Part shown: in pieces, positions 12,447-24,334 of the stretch
How the letters are laid out: each line of letters begins with the position of its first letter
Numbering within the stretch: the first letter of the stretch is position 1
Assembly: GCF_001411555.2 (NCBI RefSeq)
Contig: NC_049904.1
Span: 27,107,370 to 27,171,369, forward strand
Origin: Juglans regia
Lineage: Eukaryota; Streptophyta; Magnoliopsida; Fagales; Juglandaceae
Direction: 5' to 3'
DNA length: 64,000 nucleotides
Made by a program: the position numbers and the translations under genes
Notes under the pieces: model-generated
What the model was told of the DNA's origin: nothing
Seen by the model: only the letters and a program-made list of their open reading frames with translations
The model's database searches: none

Positions 12447-12978
12447 AAGTTCAGCCTTTACCAGATTTGAAGCATATTTCAAAATATTCTCGCTTGAGCA
12501 AATATACTGTTGTAAAGTCATAGCTCTGGTTCTAACCTGTCAAGGGCACAGTAACCTCTAATCAGAGACTACACACTAGTGATAAGTAAATGACTAAGCA
12601 TGAAAGAATTAGAAAAAACCAACAATGGTATAGAAGACATAAATTTTGAGAAAAAAAATTCACAAGTCAAGCATAAATTACCAATCCCCCCTTCTCACAG
12701 TAACTAGATGACTAAATATAATTTTAATAAGTAAATTCATATATTCGTTGATTCATCTATAATTGAATATATAAATAATAAAAGGTAGCAAAGGAGAAGA
12801 GAAATTAGGCAGAATATCTAAAAGAGCTATGCCAGAAAACGTATTGACTATAATTATAGAAAGAGTAGTAATGGAGAATCAGAAAGCACCTCAAATGATG
12901 ATGTTTTCAGTTTTAGAGTCAACGTTTGCCCTGAAAGACCTTTATGTATGTCAGTAGATAACATATCTACAAGATCAC
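12447..12978 (-). pseudogene. DNA polymerase kappa gene fragment (two exons) captured in CACTA-1
   Basis: On the minus strand, exon 12978-12890 follows a 'tttgcag' acceptor. It reads DLVDMLSTDIHKGLSG, then QTLTLKLKTSSFE, and ends in a GT donor. After an intron, 12536-12447 follows a 'gacag' acceptor and reads VRTRAMTLQQYICSSENILK, then YASNLVKAEL. The exons join in phase 0 and match the little-finger region of plant Y-family polymerase kappa. Homology stops after KAEL, where the family continues into PVSLRLIGLR. No catalytic-core exons are visible. This is a gene fragment, antisense to the transposase. Confidence 0.82.
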
Positions 12979-14180
12979 CTGCAAACACCTTCACAAGGAT
13001 TACTTTACAAAGAAAAATCCAATAAATTTTCTACATAGTTTTTTTTTTACCCCTTTTGCCATATAGGTTAGTTGTACACTCTGCAGAACTTGTATTAACA
13101 CATAAAATTGTAATAATTTTAGCTTTGAACACAACTAGATGCCAGTCAACATTATTTTTAAGAGAAATATGAGCATTTGCCATTTGGGACTTGGGAAAAC
13201 AAATGAATCTTGGGTAAGCTGCACTCAACCCAACCTCATTACCAGAATCTTTGAGTACTTGGATGTGTTTTCTGCTCATAAAATTGGTTGTGCAAGGTTC
13301 TAGAGTGACACATCCCAACCTAAACTGAGCTGATTGGGTGCAGATTTTGTTACAAAGCAATATAAATATATGTTCATTAGGCGCAAAAAAAATAAAAGGA
13401 AGAGAGGAGAAAAGCGGGACCACTTACATAATTTCTGGTGAAGTAAGGCCTCGACCACTTACCAAAAACATACAGCATGCTTACTGCCTAAAGGAATTTT
13501 AATTCATTTATCACTTGAGCCCAACCTAAATCCATCACACAATCCATTATTTATGCATAAATACACTCAACATATTCAAATCTGTCAAATTCTTAGACCT
13601 CATGGTCCTCATATAAATTCCAATCTATAAATATGTTAAATTATTGTGACACTTTATCCTCCATGAGTTTGGAAAACCCACCCCAGTTCAGATATTCCAC
13701 ATTAGACCCCAATGATGTGATAATAAGTTGCAAGTTATGTAACCAAATAAAAATTTTGTCAAAATTTTATTTAAAAAAAAAAACAAAAAATCTAAGAAAC
13801 GACATAGTTAGACACAATAACATTGCACAATCAATTGAACTGGGCATACCACATGACTACAACCTCATAACTGAATGTCATAGAATAAAAACACTGAACA
13901 TTAGTTATGTACCTCAAGCTCATCTAACTCCCAATCAAATTCACAGAAAATCTGCAGGGACAAAAATAGAAGAATCAAATTACATATAATTTAGCAGCCC
14001 ATCTGCCATATTTATTCCAGCTCCAATGAGCATCATAGAAAGTGTGTATAAACACAAATTTGGATTACTCAGATGCACTTAAATCCATCTATATTGAAAC
14101 AGTGACAAGAATAAGTTTTTTTTTTTTACCTTTTTTCCATCACATTCTGTAACCTACAGCCTTTGGTTCACCCGGAAAAA

Positions 14181-14267
14181 TTATTTAACCTCAGTGCTTT
14201 GCTTCAGCTCGTCTTCCTTGAAGGGCTGGTAGAAATGTGCCAAAAGAATTAGAGCAACCCTCAGACA
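14181..14267 (-). pseudogene. Possible captured terminal exon of unknown origin
   Basis: After a 'ttcccag' acceptor, the minus strand reads CLRVALILLAHFYQPFKEDE and then LKQSTEVK before TAA. The reading is short (28 codons) and I do not recognise the family. It lies between the polymerase kappa and phosphoglycerate mutase fragments on the same strand, which is why it is listed. Confidence 0.3.
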
Positions 14268-14742
14268 CTGGGAAAGTTACATATAAAACAGAGAGAGTTT
14301 GTCTACAAGTCTTCTCCAGAAACATCCAGGAATTGGCTATGCATTTTTGTAAACTTGAAAAAAAGAATTGAGATTTTTATAGCTTTTTACATTGTATAAC
14401 CCAGTTACAATGATGTTTGTCATCCAAATAAATATCAAAAAGTGGAAAAAGAGTGTCCATTGTCTTGTATCCTTTGCAAGTGGTGATAAAGCTAATGTAT
14501 ACATGAAAAACTTCAAATCCTTTCAAAAATCTTACATAACATAAATCCAAGGCATGGAGCTAATTTAGTTACGGCGCTCCTTACCATATTTAAGGCAGTA
14601 CAAAAACACAACAATTGGATTTGAGAAGCAAAGAAGTGTACACCTTCAATTTTCACTTATGAAAACACAAGATAACCAATCCCCCTCCCCAAAAGAAAAT
14701 AAACAGAACTAACAGAAATTGGAAAATAGAGAAGAAACACAC

Positions 14743-14821
14743 CTGAACTCTACTCTCTTCATTCCAAGAGCTAAGGCCATGCCTTACAAGAGTCACATTC
14801 TTCGATGACGATATTGACAGA
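14743..14821 (-). pseudogene. Phosphoglycerate-mutase-family exon captured in CACTA-1
   Basis: The minus strand shows acceptor 'ttactag', then a 79-nt exon reading LSISSSKNVTLVRHGLSSWN and EESRVQ, then a GTGTGT donor. LVRHG is the catalytic-histidine signature of histidine phosphatases. The following SSWNEESRVQ is typical of plant phosphoglycerate-mutase-like proteins, often annotated as probable 2-carboxy-D-arabinitol-1-phosphatase. I could not identify the next exon (expected to begin GSS), so this is an isolated fragment on the same strand as the polymerase kappa pieces. Confidence 0.7.
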
Positions 14822-15289
14822 CTAGTAAGTCATGTTGTTGTTCTTTCAAAATCATATGCACCACCAGTCATAGAACCATCATTTTGAAATTTTTTTGCCA
14901 TAAAGTGTTATCAAAATCAAGATCGAATTCTAGAAAATATACCACTCCATTTTCAGTATGACCACCAAATTACCACAGTTGTCAGTTCATCCCCAATGTG
15001 AAGAATTATTCATAATCTACCCATTGTTGATATTTGACCATAAAAATGAAAAATAAGTGACATCGCACGATCTTAACTTTGGATCTTAAAAGTGCTTTCA
15101 TCTCCTCAGCTCTCTTTTCATCCACGACTAGCCCAAAGCCATTTTCAGAGCAGACTCAAAACCCTGTAAGGTGCAATTAAAACATTTGAAATAGTAAATT
15201 TACGTAGATACAAATCTGCCTAAGCCCTCAACATCACACCATACACGTCTATATACACTAAAATAATACACTTGAAACACAAGTAGGAT

Positions 15290-15780
15290 TCTTACAATGC
15301 TTAAGAGCTGGACAGCGAAGGAGGCGTGCAGGAGGTGCTCCTGCGTCCATGGGTTGCTCGTGGTGGTGTTGCGTCTTGGTTGGAGACAAAGATGGTGGCT
15401 CACGGCGGCGGGGAAGGCCACTGTAATCAGACAACCGTGGGGGGTGAGCGTTGGAGACCTGAGAGAGAGACCGTGCGAGGGAGACAGAAGCGGGAGCTAG
15501 AGTGGAGCGACAGTTGGTGAGTGGCGGAACCGTAGGGTGGCTGAGGGTGGTGATGGCCATGGCTGGAGATGGCAGAGGGGCACGGATCTACTGCGATCCG
15601 AGAGGGAGAGGGAGAGAGAGAGTCGGCGAGAGGGTGAGGAGTTGAGGAAGACCCACGGTGGCTTGACGGCAAGGGGAGCCGTTTGCGGTGGCACATTAAG
15701 GACGAGAGGCTCGACAGTCGCAGGGAGAGAGAGAGAGAGAGAGAGAGTCGCGGGAGTGTTTTGGAGGGGGAAAAGAAAGG
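15290..15780. other. GC-rich, CT/GA-rich block near the CACTA-1 right end
   Basis: This is the only GC-rich patch in CACTA-1, with GA tracts at 15600-15622 and 15727-15748. Several overlapping open frames exist on both strands, but none resembles a known protein. It may be the 5' leader or first exon of a captured gene transcribed leftward, since the captured exons lie to its left on the minus strand. Confidence 0.35.
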
Positions 15781-15794
15781 AGTGGGGGATTTAA

Positions 15795-16274
15795 TTTTAT
15801 TAGTATTTGCGGCGGCTTTTTATTGCCACAAATACTGATAACACCGCCGCAAATATGGATAATGCAGAATTAAAAAGGTTGGTCTATTTGTGGTGACCAA
15901 AAGTCATCGAAAAAATATACTAATCTCGTTGCAAAAACTCATAACCCACGAGAGCAAGGTAATTCTGCTAAGACTATTTGCGGCGACGATATGTTGCCAC
16001 AAAAAATTGATAACCTTGTGGCAAAAATTAATAACCCATGAAAGAAACTATTTTTGATAAGTTTATTTGCGACGTCTTTTAATCACCACAAAATGTGTTT
16101 ATTTCGTGGAAAAAATTTGTTTTCCCACAAAGTTTTACTTGCCAATGTTATCTCAAGGCAAAATGCTTGTATTTTTTCTCACGAACAGTTTTCGTGTCAT
16201 CAACCTATTATTTTCCACGATCATATATCTTAGAAAAATAATTCGTGGGAAAAAAACCCATATTTGTTGTAGTG
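15795..16274. repeat. Right subterminal repeats and terminus of CACTA-1
   Basis: Repeated 'TTTGCGGCG', 'CCGCCGCAAAT', 'TTGCCACAA' and 'GTGGGAAAA' motifs in both orientations end with TTTGTTGTAGTG at 16274. This is the terminal layout expected for an En/Spm element. Confidence 0.65.
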
Positions 16275-16950
16275 CTCTTACATTTATGTTAATTACTTTG
16301 ATCGAATGCATAACTTTAACATAAATGTTTGAGTTTATTTCCTTCACTAATAACAACTATTTTTCGACTTAAATAGCATGCATGATAAGGGTGATCACCT
16401 GTATATATCTGTATGTGGCTCCATGTTATATGTATATTATATGTACGCACTTTGACCTGATCAAAGCATTCTTATGATGCATTCACTACAAGAAAACTGT
16501 TTATTTGTGATTAGTTATTTCTAATTAAATGATTATTTCTAATTAAAATGAGTCTGTTTTTGTCACAAATATCATTTTTCTTGTAGTGATATGAGACATC
16601 GAAAAGGACATAATTACATAATTAACTTAATTAAACTCGTTGTAAATGATTAATTAAGGCCAGCCTTCCTGACCATCTACATATCTCTTTTCTTGGTATA
16701 TATAGCTGTAAACTTATAATGGGGAATGAAACAGAAAATCATGGGAGAATATACAATGAAACAGAAAATCATGTTTGGTGTATCAATAAATAAATTTGAA
16801 GCATGTCTCTAACCTTTTAATTTCCACAAAATTGCAGCAATTTCAAGAATATACAATGCAATGTGGAGAATTTATATATTGCAGCCAAAGGTGCGACTCA
16901 TTTTCTTGTGTGTATTAATCGGTTACCCGGAAATGAGTTGTGTATCTTTA
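16275..16950 (+). pseudogene. Third, fragmentary copy of the ankyrin/PGG gene
   Basis: The sequence matches copy 1 piecewise: intron 1 (about 16305-16385 against 1830-1890), intron 2 (about 16400-16483 against 2205-2281), the first bases of exon 3 (about 16655-16680), and exon 4 with its flanks (about 16800-16935). Exon 2 is missing. Exon 3 is cut after about 25 bp. Exon 4 contains a small insertion ('tttatatat'). No product is possible. Confidence 0.7.
16484..16588. mobile_element. 105-bp CACTA-type MITE in the third ankyrin copy
   Basis: It starts CACTACAAGAAAACTG and ends TTTTTCTTGTAGTG, a good inverted repeat. Arms such as 'TTTGTGATTAG' and 'TTTTGTCACAAAT' make it hairpin-like. Copy 1 has the uninterrupted site near 2281. 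Flanking triplets ATT and ATA fit a 3-bp duplication with one change. Confidence 0.75.
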
Positions 16951-16999
16951 TGATATACAAATCCCACGTATTAAGTAAAAATCTCACTTTTTATTTTTT

Positions 17000-17526
17000 T
17001 AACAGTGAATCTCACTATTTCTCAAATTTAAAAACTTACATTATACCTTAAAACCGTATTAATTTAACATTACTAATCAATCGTATTCTTCATTCATGCA
17101 CGTCACTTGACTGTTCTTATAAATACTTTCTAGCCCCAATTAATCATGAAAAAGGACGTTAAAATATTATATTAAATACAGTACTTTTATATCTGATAAA
17201 TTAACTACTTGTTTTACTATAAAGTACTATACCAAAATATACATGTAGCACCCATCATCAACTATTGTAACATGATGTCAGATATCATATATCTTTTGTT
17301 ACGATTTGATTGTCAAGATTGTGGCATATTTTTTATTTTATTTTTTTCATAACGAAATGATGTTATTTGTCCATTCTATATTGTTTAAGTATGTATAATG
17401 ATATATCGTTTTTAGTAACTTGGATTGTAAATTGTAAAACATCTAATTAGAGTAAAAGTTAATTGTATTTAACCCCCAAAATACCCTGTATTAAATAGTA
17501 CTATAAAACCAATTAATGATAGGTCC

Positions 17527-17569
<43 letters not shown>

Positions 17570-20540
17570 GTCCGTTGATTAGAAATATCCCTAAAGAATA
17601 AAATAAGGAGAAGTAAAAAGCATTTACAAGTTGTCAGCGTTGGGAAGAAAAAGAGAATTAGGGCTCTTTGGAAATATAATTGTTATTAGATATTCTTAAA
17701 TTATTTTACTGTTATTCAAAAATTATTGATTATTATTTTATTACTATTTACATACATTCTAAAATATTTTTAATATTCAAACGAGCCGGCCTTAATCTCC
17801 AATTTTGAGGGGGATGGGTTTATGACCAAGAATGATTAAATTGATTTATTTAATTTTATTTGGAGAAGAAATTAAATATAATGTACATATTCAGTTGAAG
17901 TAATCGTTATATTATATATCCCTCTATAATGACCAGATTCAATAATTCTAAAATCAAAATATTGATAATTTTTATTGGACCTAAATTATAGTTAATAGGT
18001 CATATTTGATAAGCCCACGAGTTATTAAAATTATGTTGATCTCTAGAAACTTTAATTAGGCTTATGATATGCCTAAAGTTTATTTCGATAGATTATAAAT
18101 TTTCATTGGACTCAATAATTAAGTTAAAGTTCAGTTAACAATTACAGTCTAAAATGGAGCCAAGTCATTAGGCTCTAGACTATATTGTAACTCTAAGGCA
18201 TGCACATCTCCACCTTTCACTAGGATTCACGTCTCAATAGAGTTCAATAAGGATTACAACTCAAGAGCCCTTCGCATTAGAATTTTTAAACGTGATTTCC
18301 TTCTATATATCTATATATATATTATATACCCATGTAGCCCCAGCCACACCTCACTTTCTCACGTTGCCTGTGAGTCTCTCCTCCACACCTTGATTTTTCT
18401 TCTTCCACAGGCCACGGCATAAACCATAACCACCAACAAGCATCATGTAAGCCGCAACACCGTAGCTCCGTCCCTTCTCACGTCAAACAACCTCCATGCA
18501 CGACCAATGCACCATTGCTCAGCCTTCACGTTAAAACTCTCTCCTCCAGCTATAGTAGTCACGAATAGCCATGGGAAAATAGCCTCTTCATGCTCCTCCA
18601 TGTCTCCTCCCTCAGCCACAACACCACGTTGAGCCACCACCTTCTTCTTATGCACTGCCCGGCAAGCACCTCGACCAGTTTCTCTCAATGCCAACAACCA
18701 CCACATGGGTTGCCCCTCCACGTCCAACAATGCATCAACATCACTCGGTTAAGCCCATGTTTCAAGCAACAAAAACAAAGCACCTCCATAGCAGGCCAAA
18801 CCAAAGCCACGACCCACTCCTTGCAACAACTCCTCCACACCACTACCCCCAGCAACTATAGCACATTGCAGCATCCATCTTGAAGACCCATGCTGCTACA
18901 CGTGAACCACCATCATGCTCCCACCTTCAGTTACAATTCATCCTCCATCGCACGATGTAAGCCTCTCTCTCTCTCTCTGCACTCTATTTTCCGCTCATAT
19001 CAATGTTGTAACTTATCCTCTCTTTGTTCCCTCATTAGACTACCAAATTTCAAATAATACCCATGCCCAGTTGGTATTAACCATATGATTTAAATAAAAT
19101 AGAGAAAATAGAAGTTTAGCTATAAAAATATTTATAAGGTTTAATCGCATGATTATTGGAGAAATTTATGAAAATCAGAGTATTTGGAGAGTGAAGAGAT
19201 TTTAGGGTTTCAAGGATTTTATTATATTTAGGAAATATAGGTTATTTTATTATTTTAGGTTTTAATTACAAAGTACGTGGTAAACTAGAAATTTACATAA
19301 GTTACGTGTATTTTATAGAAGATCATACGTGCCCCAAAGATATTGGATTACCGCTACGAGGTAAGTAGCATGATCATACACTTACACGAATGTATGGTAA
19401 ACAACATATCTTTTATAAAAATATTTGCATGTACGCCCTCCATTGGAAACTATTTTTTATGTACCCAAGTCATGATAAAATTATGAAAATTCATGATTTT
19501 ACGTGAAGAATTATGCATCAAAATATTTATGAAAAGTCATGATTTTATGTGAGATTTATGTTATGCATTAAAATATTTTGTGAAAAGCCATTATTTTATG
19601 TGATGAGTGAGGTTATGCATTTAAATATTTTGTGAAAAGTCATGTTACGCATTAAAGTCGTGATTTTATTTAAAGAAACATGTATCGATCACGATATTTT
19701 GTGAAATATGCGATTTCACTTGAAATCTATTATATGACAAGTATGCAAGTATAATTATGATGAACTATGAATGATAAGATATGTAACGACCTATGTTAAT
19801 GATATAAAGATGGTACCATATGTTATGGGCATATTGCATTGCCAAGTTCTATATGCTGGTAGTGCACTAATAAGTGTGATTTTTATATACTTCTTATCAT
19901 TCTTTTATTTATGAACAATGTCAGTTTTCCTTTGATTCTATTGATTTTATGTTATTTCTATATAATATTTTTCTTTATTTTCTTAGATTTAAAGGAATGA
20001 GAAGATTTAGTACAAAATGAGAGCATTTTGGTACAAAAAAAGAAACTATGGAACCAGACCAATGAGAGGCAGTGAGATCTGAAGAGAGTCGAGGAGATTT
20101 AGGCGAGAAAACTCGCGACCAGAAGTCACGACCAGAAGGCGCAAACAGAATTGGCAACAAGAGTTAAGCGATAACCGAGATATTTTACCTTATAGGTGAA
20201 AAGACTTGGCGCAAGGCTCCGGGCGACTAGATTGGGCAACCAGTCTAAACGATCAGCTTAAGCAACTAATCTAAACGACACTGTGGGCAACAACTAGAAA
20301 AGGCGAGCAGCTTTACCACTCAGTAGGTTAGTGAGAGGGTTTTAACATCCCGATCGGGAGTCTTTCCTCTCGGTAGGTGAGGAGACATGTTATATTCAGC
20401 TCACACGGCATCTACCCGATGGGACCCTTACGAGTTTTGCAATCAATCTGCTGACCACCAAATCCTCCCGAACTCCATAAATCAAGCCGCTTATTATTGA
20501 ATCTCCATTTTAGATAATTCAGTTATTATTATTAAATCTG
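17000..20540. other. Non-coding region with probable old LTR sequence
   Basis: No gene is recognised. A possible MITE lies at about 17659-17792 (GGGCTCTTTGG against GGCTCGTTTGA inverted). A TA microsatellite spans 17529-17565. The 18300-19380 segment has a TATA-like run, a CT-rich leader and a late 'GAGGTAAGTAG' motif laid out like the LTR-like elements at 28835-31479, so it may be a diverged relative. Ends were not found. Confidence 0.35.
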
Positions 20541-20549
20541 GTACCTCAA

Positions 20550-21090
20550 AGTTATTTGAAAAATATTAGAGATAATGGGGTGAATCATCAACAACTCAAT
20601 AAGCATCGATCTTATACCAGTGTGTAAACATGAGTCAGGTACAAGATGCAGAAATAGACGGTTATAAAAAATAACAGTTATAATTCCAAAGCATTTATTT
20701 CAATGATGATATAGATATATACAAAAGACCTTAAGTACAAACATACTGAAACAACATCAGAAATAGAACAGAGGTCATGTTTACCCCAATGATAGGGTTG
20801 TGCATTATGTGGGTAGTCAAGTAGAACATAAATTACCAAGTCACCAAAGTGATTGCACTAAAAAATCACATGCCACAATTTTACACCCCCATGGCAAGGT
20901 CAGACATTATAGGCCACAATTATAACCCTTGGTAAAGCCTGTAACCAAAGTAGAACAGAATCTTATGCCTTAATGTTTTTATATGCAATATCATATTTAT
21001 CATAACTGAGTATTAAGCAAGTAGATATCATATAATTAGATCCAAACTATTTCAGACTTCCTATTCACATTTTACGCAATAGAAGAACAA
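20550..21090 (-). mobile_element. Diverged fragment related to LTR-like insertions A and B
   Basis: Segments such as 'gggtgaatcatcaacaactc', 'gtgtaaacatgagtca' and 'gatagggttgtgcat' follow the same order as in 22510-22830 and 25990-26300. No termini were identified, and the match ends where the duplicated ankyrin upstream region begins (about 21094). Confidence 0.5.
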
Positions 21091-21093
21091 AGT

Positions 21094-22087
21094 ATAAAAA
21101 TTTGCTAATGTCTATACCAGTTATGAGCAAGAATCAGATGGATAGAAAGAGAGAGAAAAGTCCACATCACCAAATGTGTGGTGTAGGGCTGCTGAGTAGA
21201 AAAACTCTTTTTAGAAGCGTAAAAATCCAAGTACCCATTTAATATGCATTTAACCCAAATTACCTTTTTTTGCTAACATCATGCATAATGTGTTTCACAC
21301 GGAAAAAGAAAAAGAAAAAAAAAAAAGCTAAAAAAAGAGTCAGAACAATCTTCCTCTCCAAAATTCCTAGAATAAAGGTTTCAATCTTGGCTTTTACCAT
21401 ACGGAAGAGAATAAAGTTGTCTTCTTTTATTTTATGATTATATGCTGACTGTGTGTGTGGTGTAAGGTTGTTGAGTCAAAAAACTTTGTAAAAGCATAAA
21501 AATCTAAGTATCCATTTAATTTGCATTTAACAAGACACTGTTTTGATAGTGAGATGAGATGAGATAGTTTTAGATAAAAGTTAAAAATTAAATAAAATAT
21601 TATTAGAATATTAATTTTTAATATTATTATTATTTTAAAATTTTAAAAAATTAAATTATTTATTATATTTTATATAAAAAGTTAAAAAAAATTATAATAA
21701 TGAAATCAAACCAAATAATTTTACCATACGAACGGGATCTAAAATTTCAATCTTGGCCAAACGGAAGAGAATAAAGTTGATCAGTCTTCTTTTATTTTAT
21801 GATTATATGCTGACGTTTGTTCATCGATTAAGCAAAATTAATATCCTAGATCGAATAAAGGTGTCAACCTTTGCTTTTTACCCTATTAAAAGACCACGTG
21901 ACCTTTATTTTATACTTGTCGTACTGGCTATCATTGATAATTAGTTAAGCAAAGCAGATACCAATTCTCCGGATCCAACTCTCTTTCAGATAGACGTCTA
22001 TATAAAACGCATGTATGCATGATAATGCCAGTGCGAGACTAGCTCAACCATTTCCAAAGAACTTTGAGAGAGAGAGAGATCTTGATG
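21094..22087 (+). promoter_or_regulatory. Duplicated upstream region of ankyrin copy 2
   Basis: The region matches 1-1086, including the tandem-duplicated unit, the AT-rich MITE (about 21535-21735), the G-box near 21895, the TATA box (about 21999-22007) and the GA repeat before the ATG at 22088. This defines the left edge of the gene duplication. Confidence 0.75.
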
Positions 22088-22146
22088 ATGGGGAGAGATT
22101 TGCAGATTGAGACAGAGGTAGAGAAAGATAATGAAAGGAGTGTCTA

Positions 22147-24334
22147 TGTAACGTCCCGTCCCAGAGGGTCCGGAGAGTTAACTCATATCACCTAAAATCA
22201 ACTCCAAATAATACGTTTAAAATAAACCAGAGTCTCCATAACATATTAAGCTATTTGTTCAACACAAATATCCATGTTCCTACGTAAGGGCACATCAATG
22301 GTGTCTCGTCGTTGTACATAACTTTTCTACAAAAACTAGAAATATTCATTATTCAACATACTAAAGTCGCATAAAATATCAATACTACCAAAAAAAACTC
22401 TCCAAAAGTCATTGCACCCTAAGGCACTTAGTCTTTTATGATCTACAAAACTTGCAAATACTCCATATTCCTGATTCTCAGCTGTTGCATCAAAATTATC
22501 TGAAACATATTATGAAGATAGGGGTGAGTTATCAATAACTTAGTAAGCAGAGAGCATATAATACTAGTATGTAAACATGAGCCATTTTCAGAAAGTTCAG
22601 TATGCAGAAACAAAAACATTTTATTTTTATATGCAGATCTCAGAAAAACGTGTTATCAGAAAATCAGAGCGACTTTTCAATATTTTCATACTCAAAATCA
22701 AAATTCATATTTAAGGATCCATTTCATATTCAAAAACGCTTTGGCATAACATAACTGAACATCTTCATCTTATCATATCATATCATATATATACCATGTT
22801 TAACCCCCGTGGTAGGGTTCTGCTATCCCCGGTGGCCAAACCAGGCAGTATCATGTGGTGAACTTTCCATTTTTCAATCTCGGAGCCTCGAGTGTGTACA
22901 CAGAAAAGAACATGTAAAAAGACCACTTTGTTTCCAAAGTGGATGCACTCATATCATATCATGGTGGTACCAACCATATCACGTGAACCAGTATCATCTC
23001 ATAACCATATTCAGAACAGATAAGTATGCCAAAGTTTTATCATATCCATATTATATCAAAACACGTGCGAAACATATTCATATCATTTCTATTTGATCAA
23101 AAACAGATCCAAATCATTTCATGTCACATGTATAAAAATCTCAATGATATCATATTCGCTCTTTTGCATATTTCATAAACATGTCAAATATTGCTCATGT
23201 CTACACATTTCATGTCAAAAACATTTCTTTTCTCTTTCATACGTATCTCATGAGAGAATGCGAAATATATTCTGAGGTTGTTTTTCACTTTTTCTTTTTA
23301 AAACAACATGCACATTTTTACAAACCAACCCCAGTTCATTTCTTTTTATGCAAATCTAGCATAGGAACCCCGCTTACCTGAACTTCTTAACTTTTCGAAA
23401 ATTTCCTCAACAATGCCGAACAAAAATTAATCGTCACCTATAAAATAATCACGTAAATTTTCATAAATTTCCAATCAATCTCATATTTCAATATTAAAGC
23501 CTACAACTTCTAAAATAATCCATTTTTAATTCCTCAACCCAAAATTCTCATTATTCTTAAAACACCAACATCACTTTTTAAACTCATCAATATCCAACTT
23601 CGACTAAAACATTTAATTCTAACTTATTTACGATAGAGATCTTACTATAATTTATAATACAAAATAACATAACTATAACAAAATCATTATAAGTAGAAAC
23701 TCGTACTTTTGTTTAAATAATAATAAAATAAAAATATTCTTTTAAGGGGATATTTTACAATATTCTTTTAAGTGTTACTTATCAGTCTACTTACTCACCA
23801 TTCCAATAAAAAATATCCGTCCCCTAAAAATACCCACTTAAGAAAATGAATCCACACGTCTACGCCTAAATAAAACATACTTTACAACCCACGCAATATA
23901 CTCATGATTTCAAAACCAAAGTACATAACATAAACTTAATTAAGCTAACACCCGGAACAAAACTTTGGAGGCGTACTATAAGAGGAAAAAAAATACTATT
24001 TCCCACTATTAAGTTAACGTAAGTTGCGTATACACCCACATATATATATATATATATATACACGCCAGGAAAGAAAACTCCACACAGTGCAGCTGAGACA
24101 CTTACGGAGAGGTGGGGGGCACGACGTTGTGGAGCTGGTTGCTGGCTACGGCGAACGGGGGTGGCGCTCGGTCACTGGCTACGAGAGCAAGAGAGAGAGA
24201 GACGAGTGAGAGAGACACACGGTGAGAGAACGAGGGAGGGATCGAGAGAAACTGACCCCCAACAAGAATGGCGTGAGCTTACCGTGGGAAAAACTGAGGC
24301 GGCGTTGGTAAAGATGATGGTAGCAACGATGGTC
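22147..24334 (-). mobile_element. LTR-like insertion A (Tekay-like solo LTR, truncated)
   Basis: It starts TGTAACGTCCCGTCCC directly after the exon 1 remnant and matches insertion B over about 2 kb, including a TA microsatellite (about 24040-24060) and a GC-richer block (24100-24320). Homology to B stops near 24310, and the remaining exon 3 begins at 24335. The far end and the intervening host exons were therefore lost by deletion. No coding region is present. Orientation is inferred from insertion C. Confidence 0.65.

Larger units (their letters stand above)
6296..16274 (+). mobile_element. CACTA-1: degenerate En/Spm (CACTA) element carrying host gene fragments
   Basis: The left end 'tACTACAACAAAAAGTGGC' (first base C changed to T) and the right end '..TTTGTTGTAGTG' form the CACTACAACAAA inverted terminal repeat. 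Subterminal GCGGCG and CCACAAA motifs lie at about 6600-6720, 11540-11950 and 15795-16260. It contains a TNP2 pseudogene (9557-11495) and, on the opposite strand, captured exons between about 12447 and 14821. The flanking triplets (GTA and CTC) do not match, so a later rearrangement or a composite origin is likely. Confidence 0.65.

Noticed and set aside
13031..13423. 130-codon minus-strand open frame between captured exons.
   Set aside because: It shows no similarity to polymerase kappa or another family that I can recognise, and lies where intron sequence is expected.
15086..15180. Minus-strand stretch reading GFGLVVDEKRAEEMKALLRSK.
   Set aside because: It looks protein-like and lies among captured exons, but the acceptor phase gives a stop and I cannot name a family. 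Left out as a feature.
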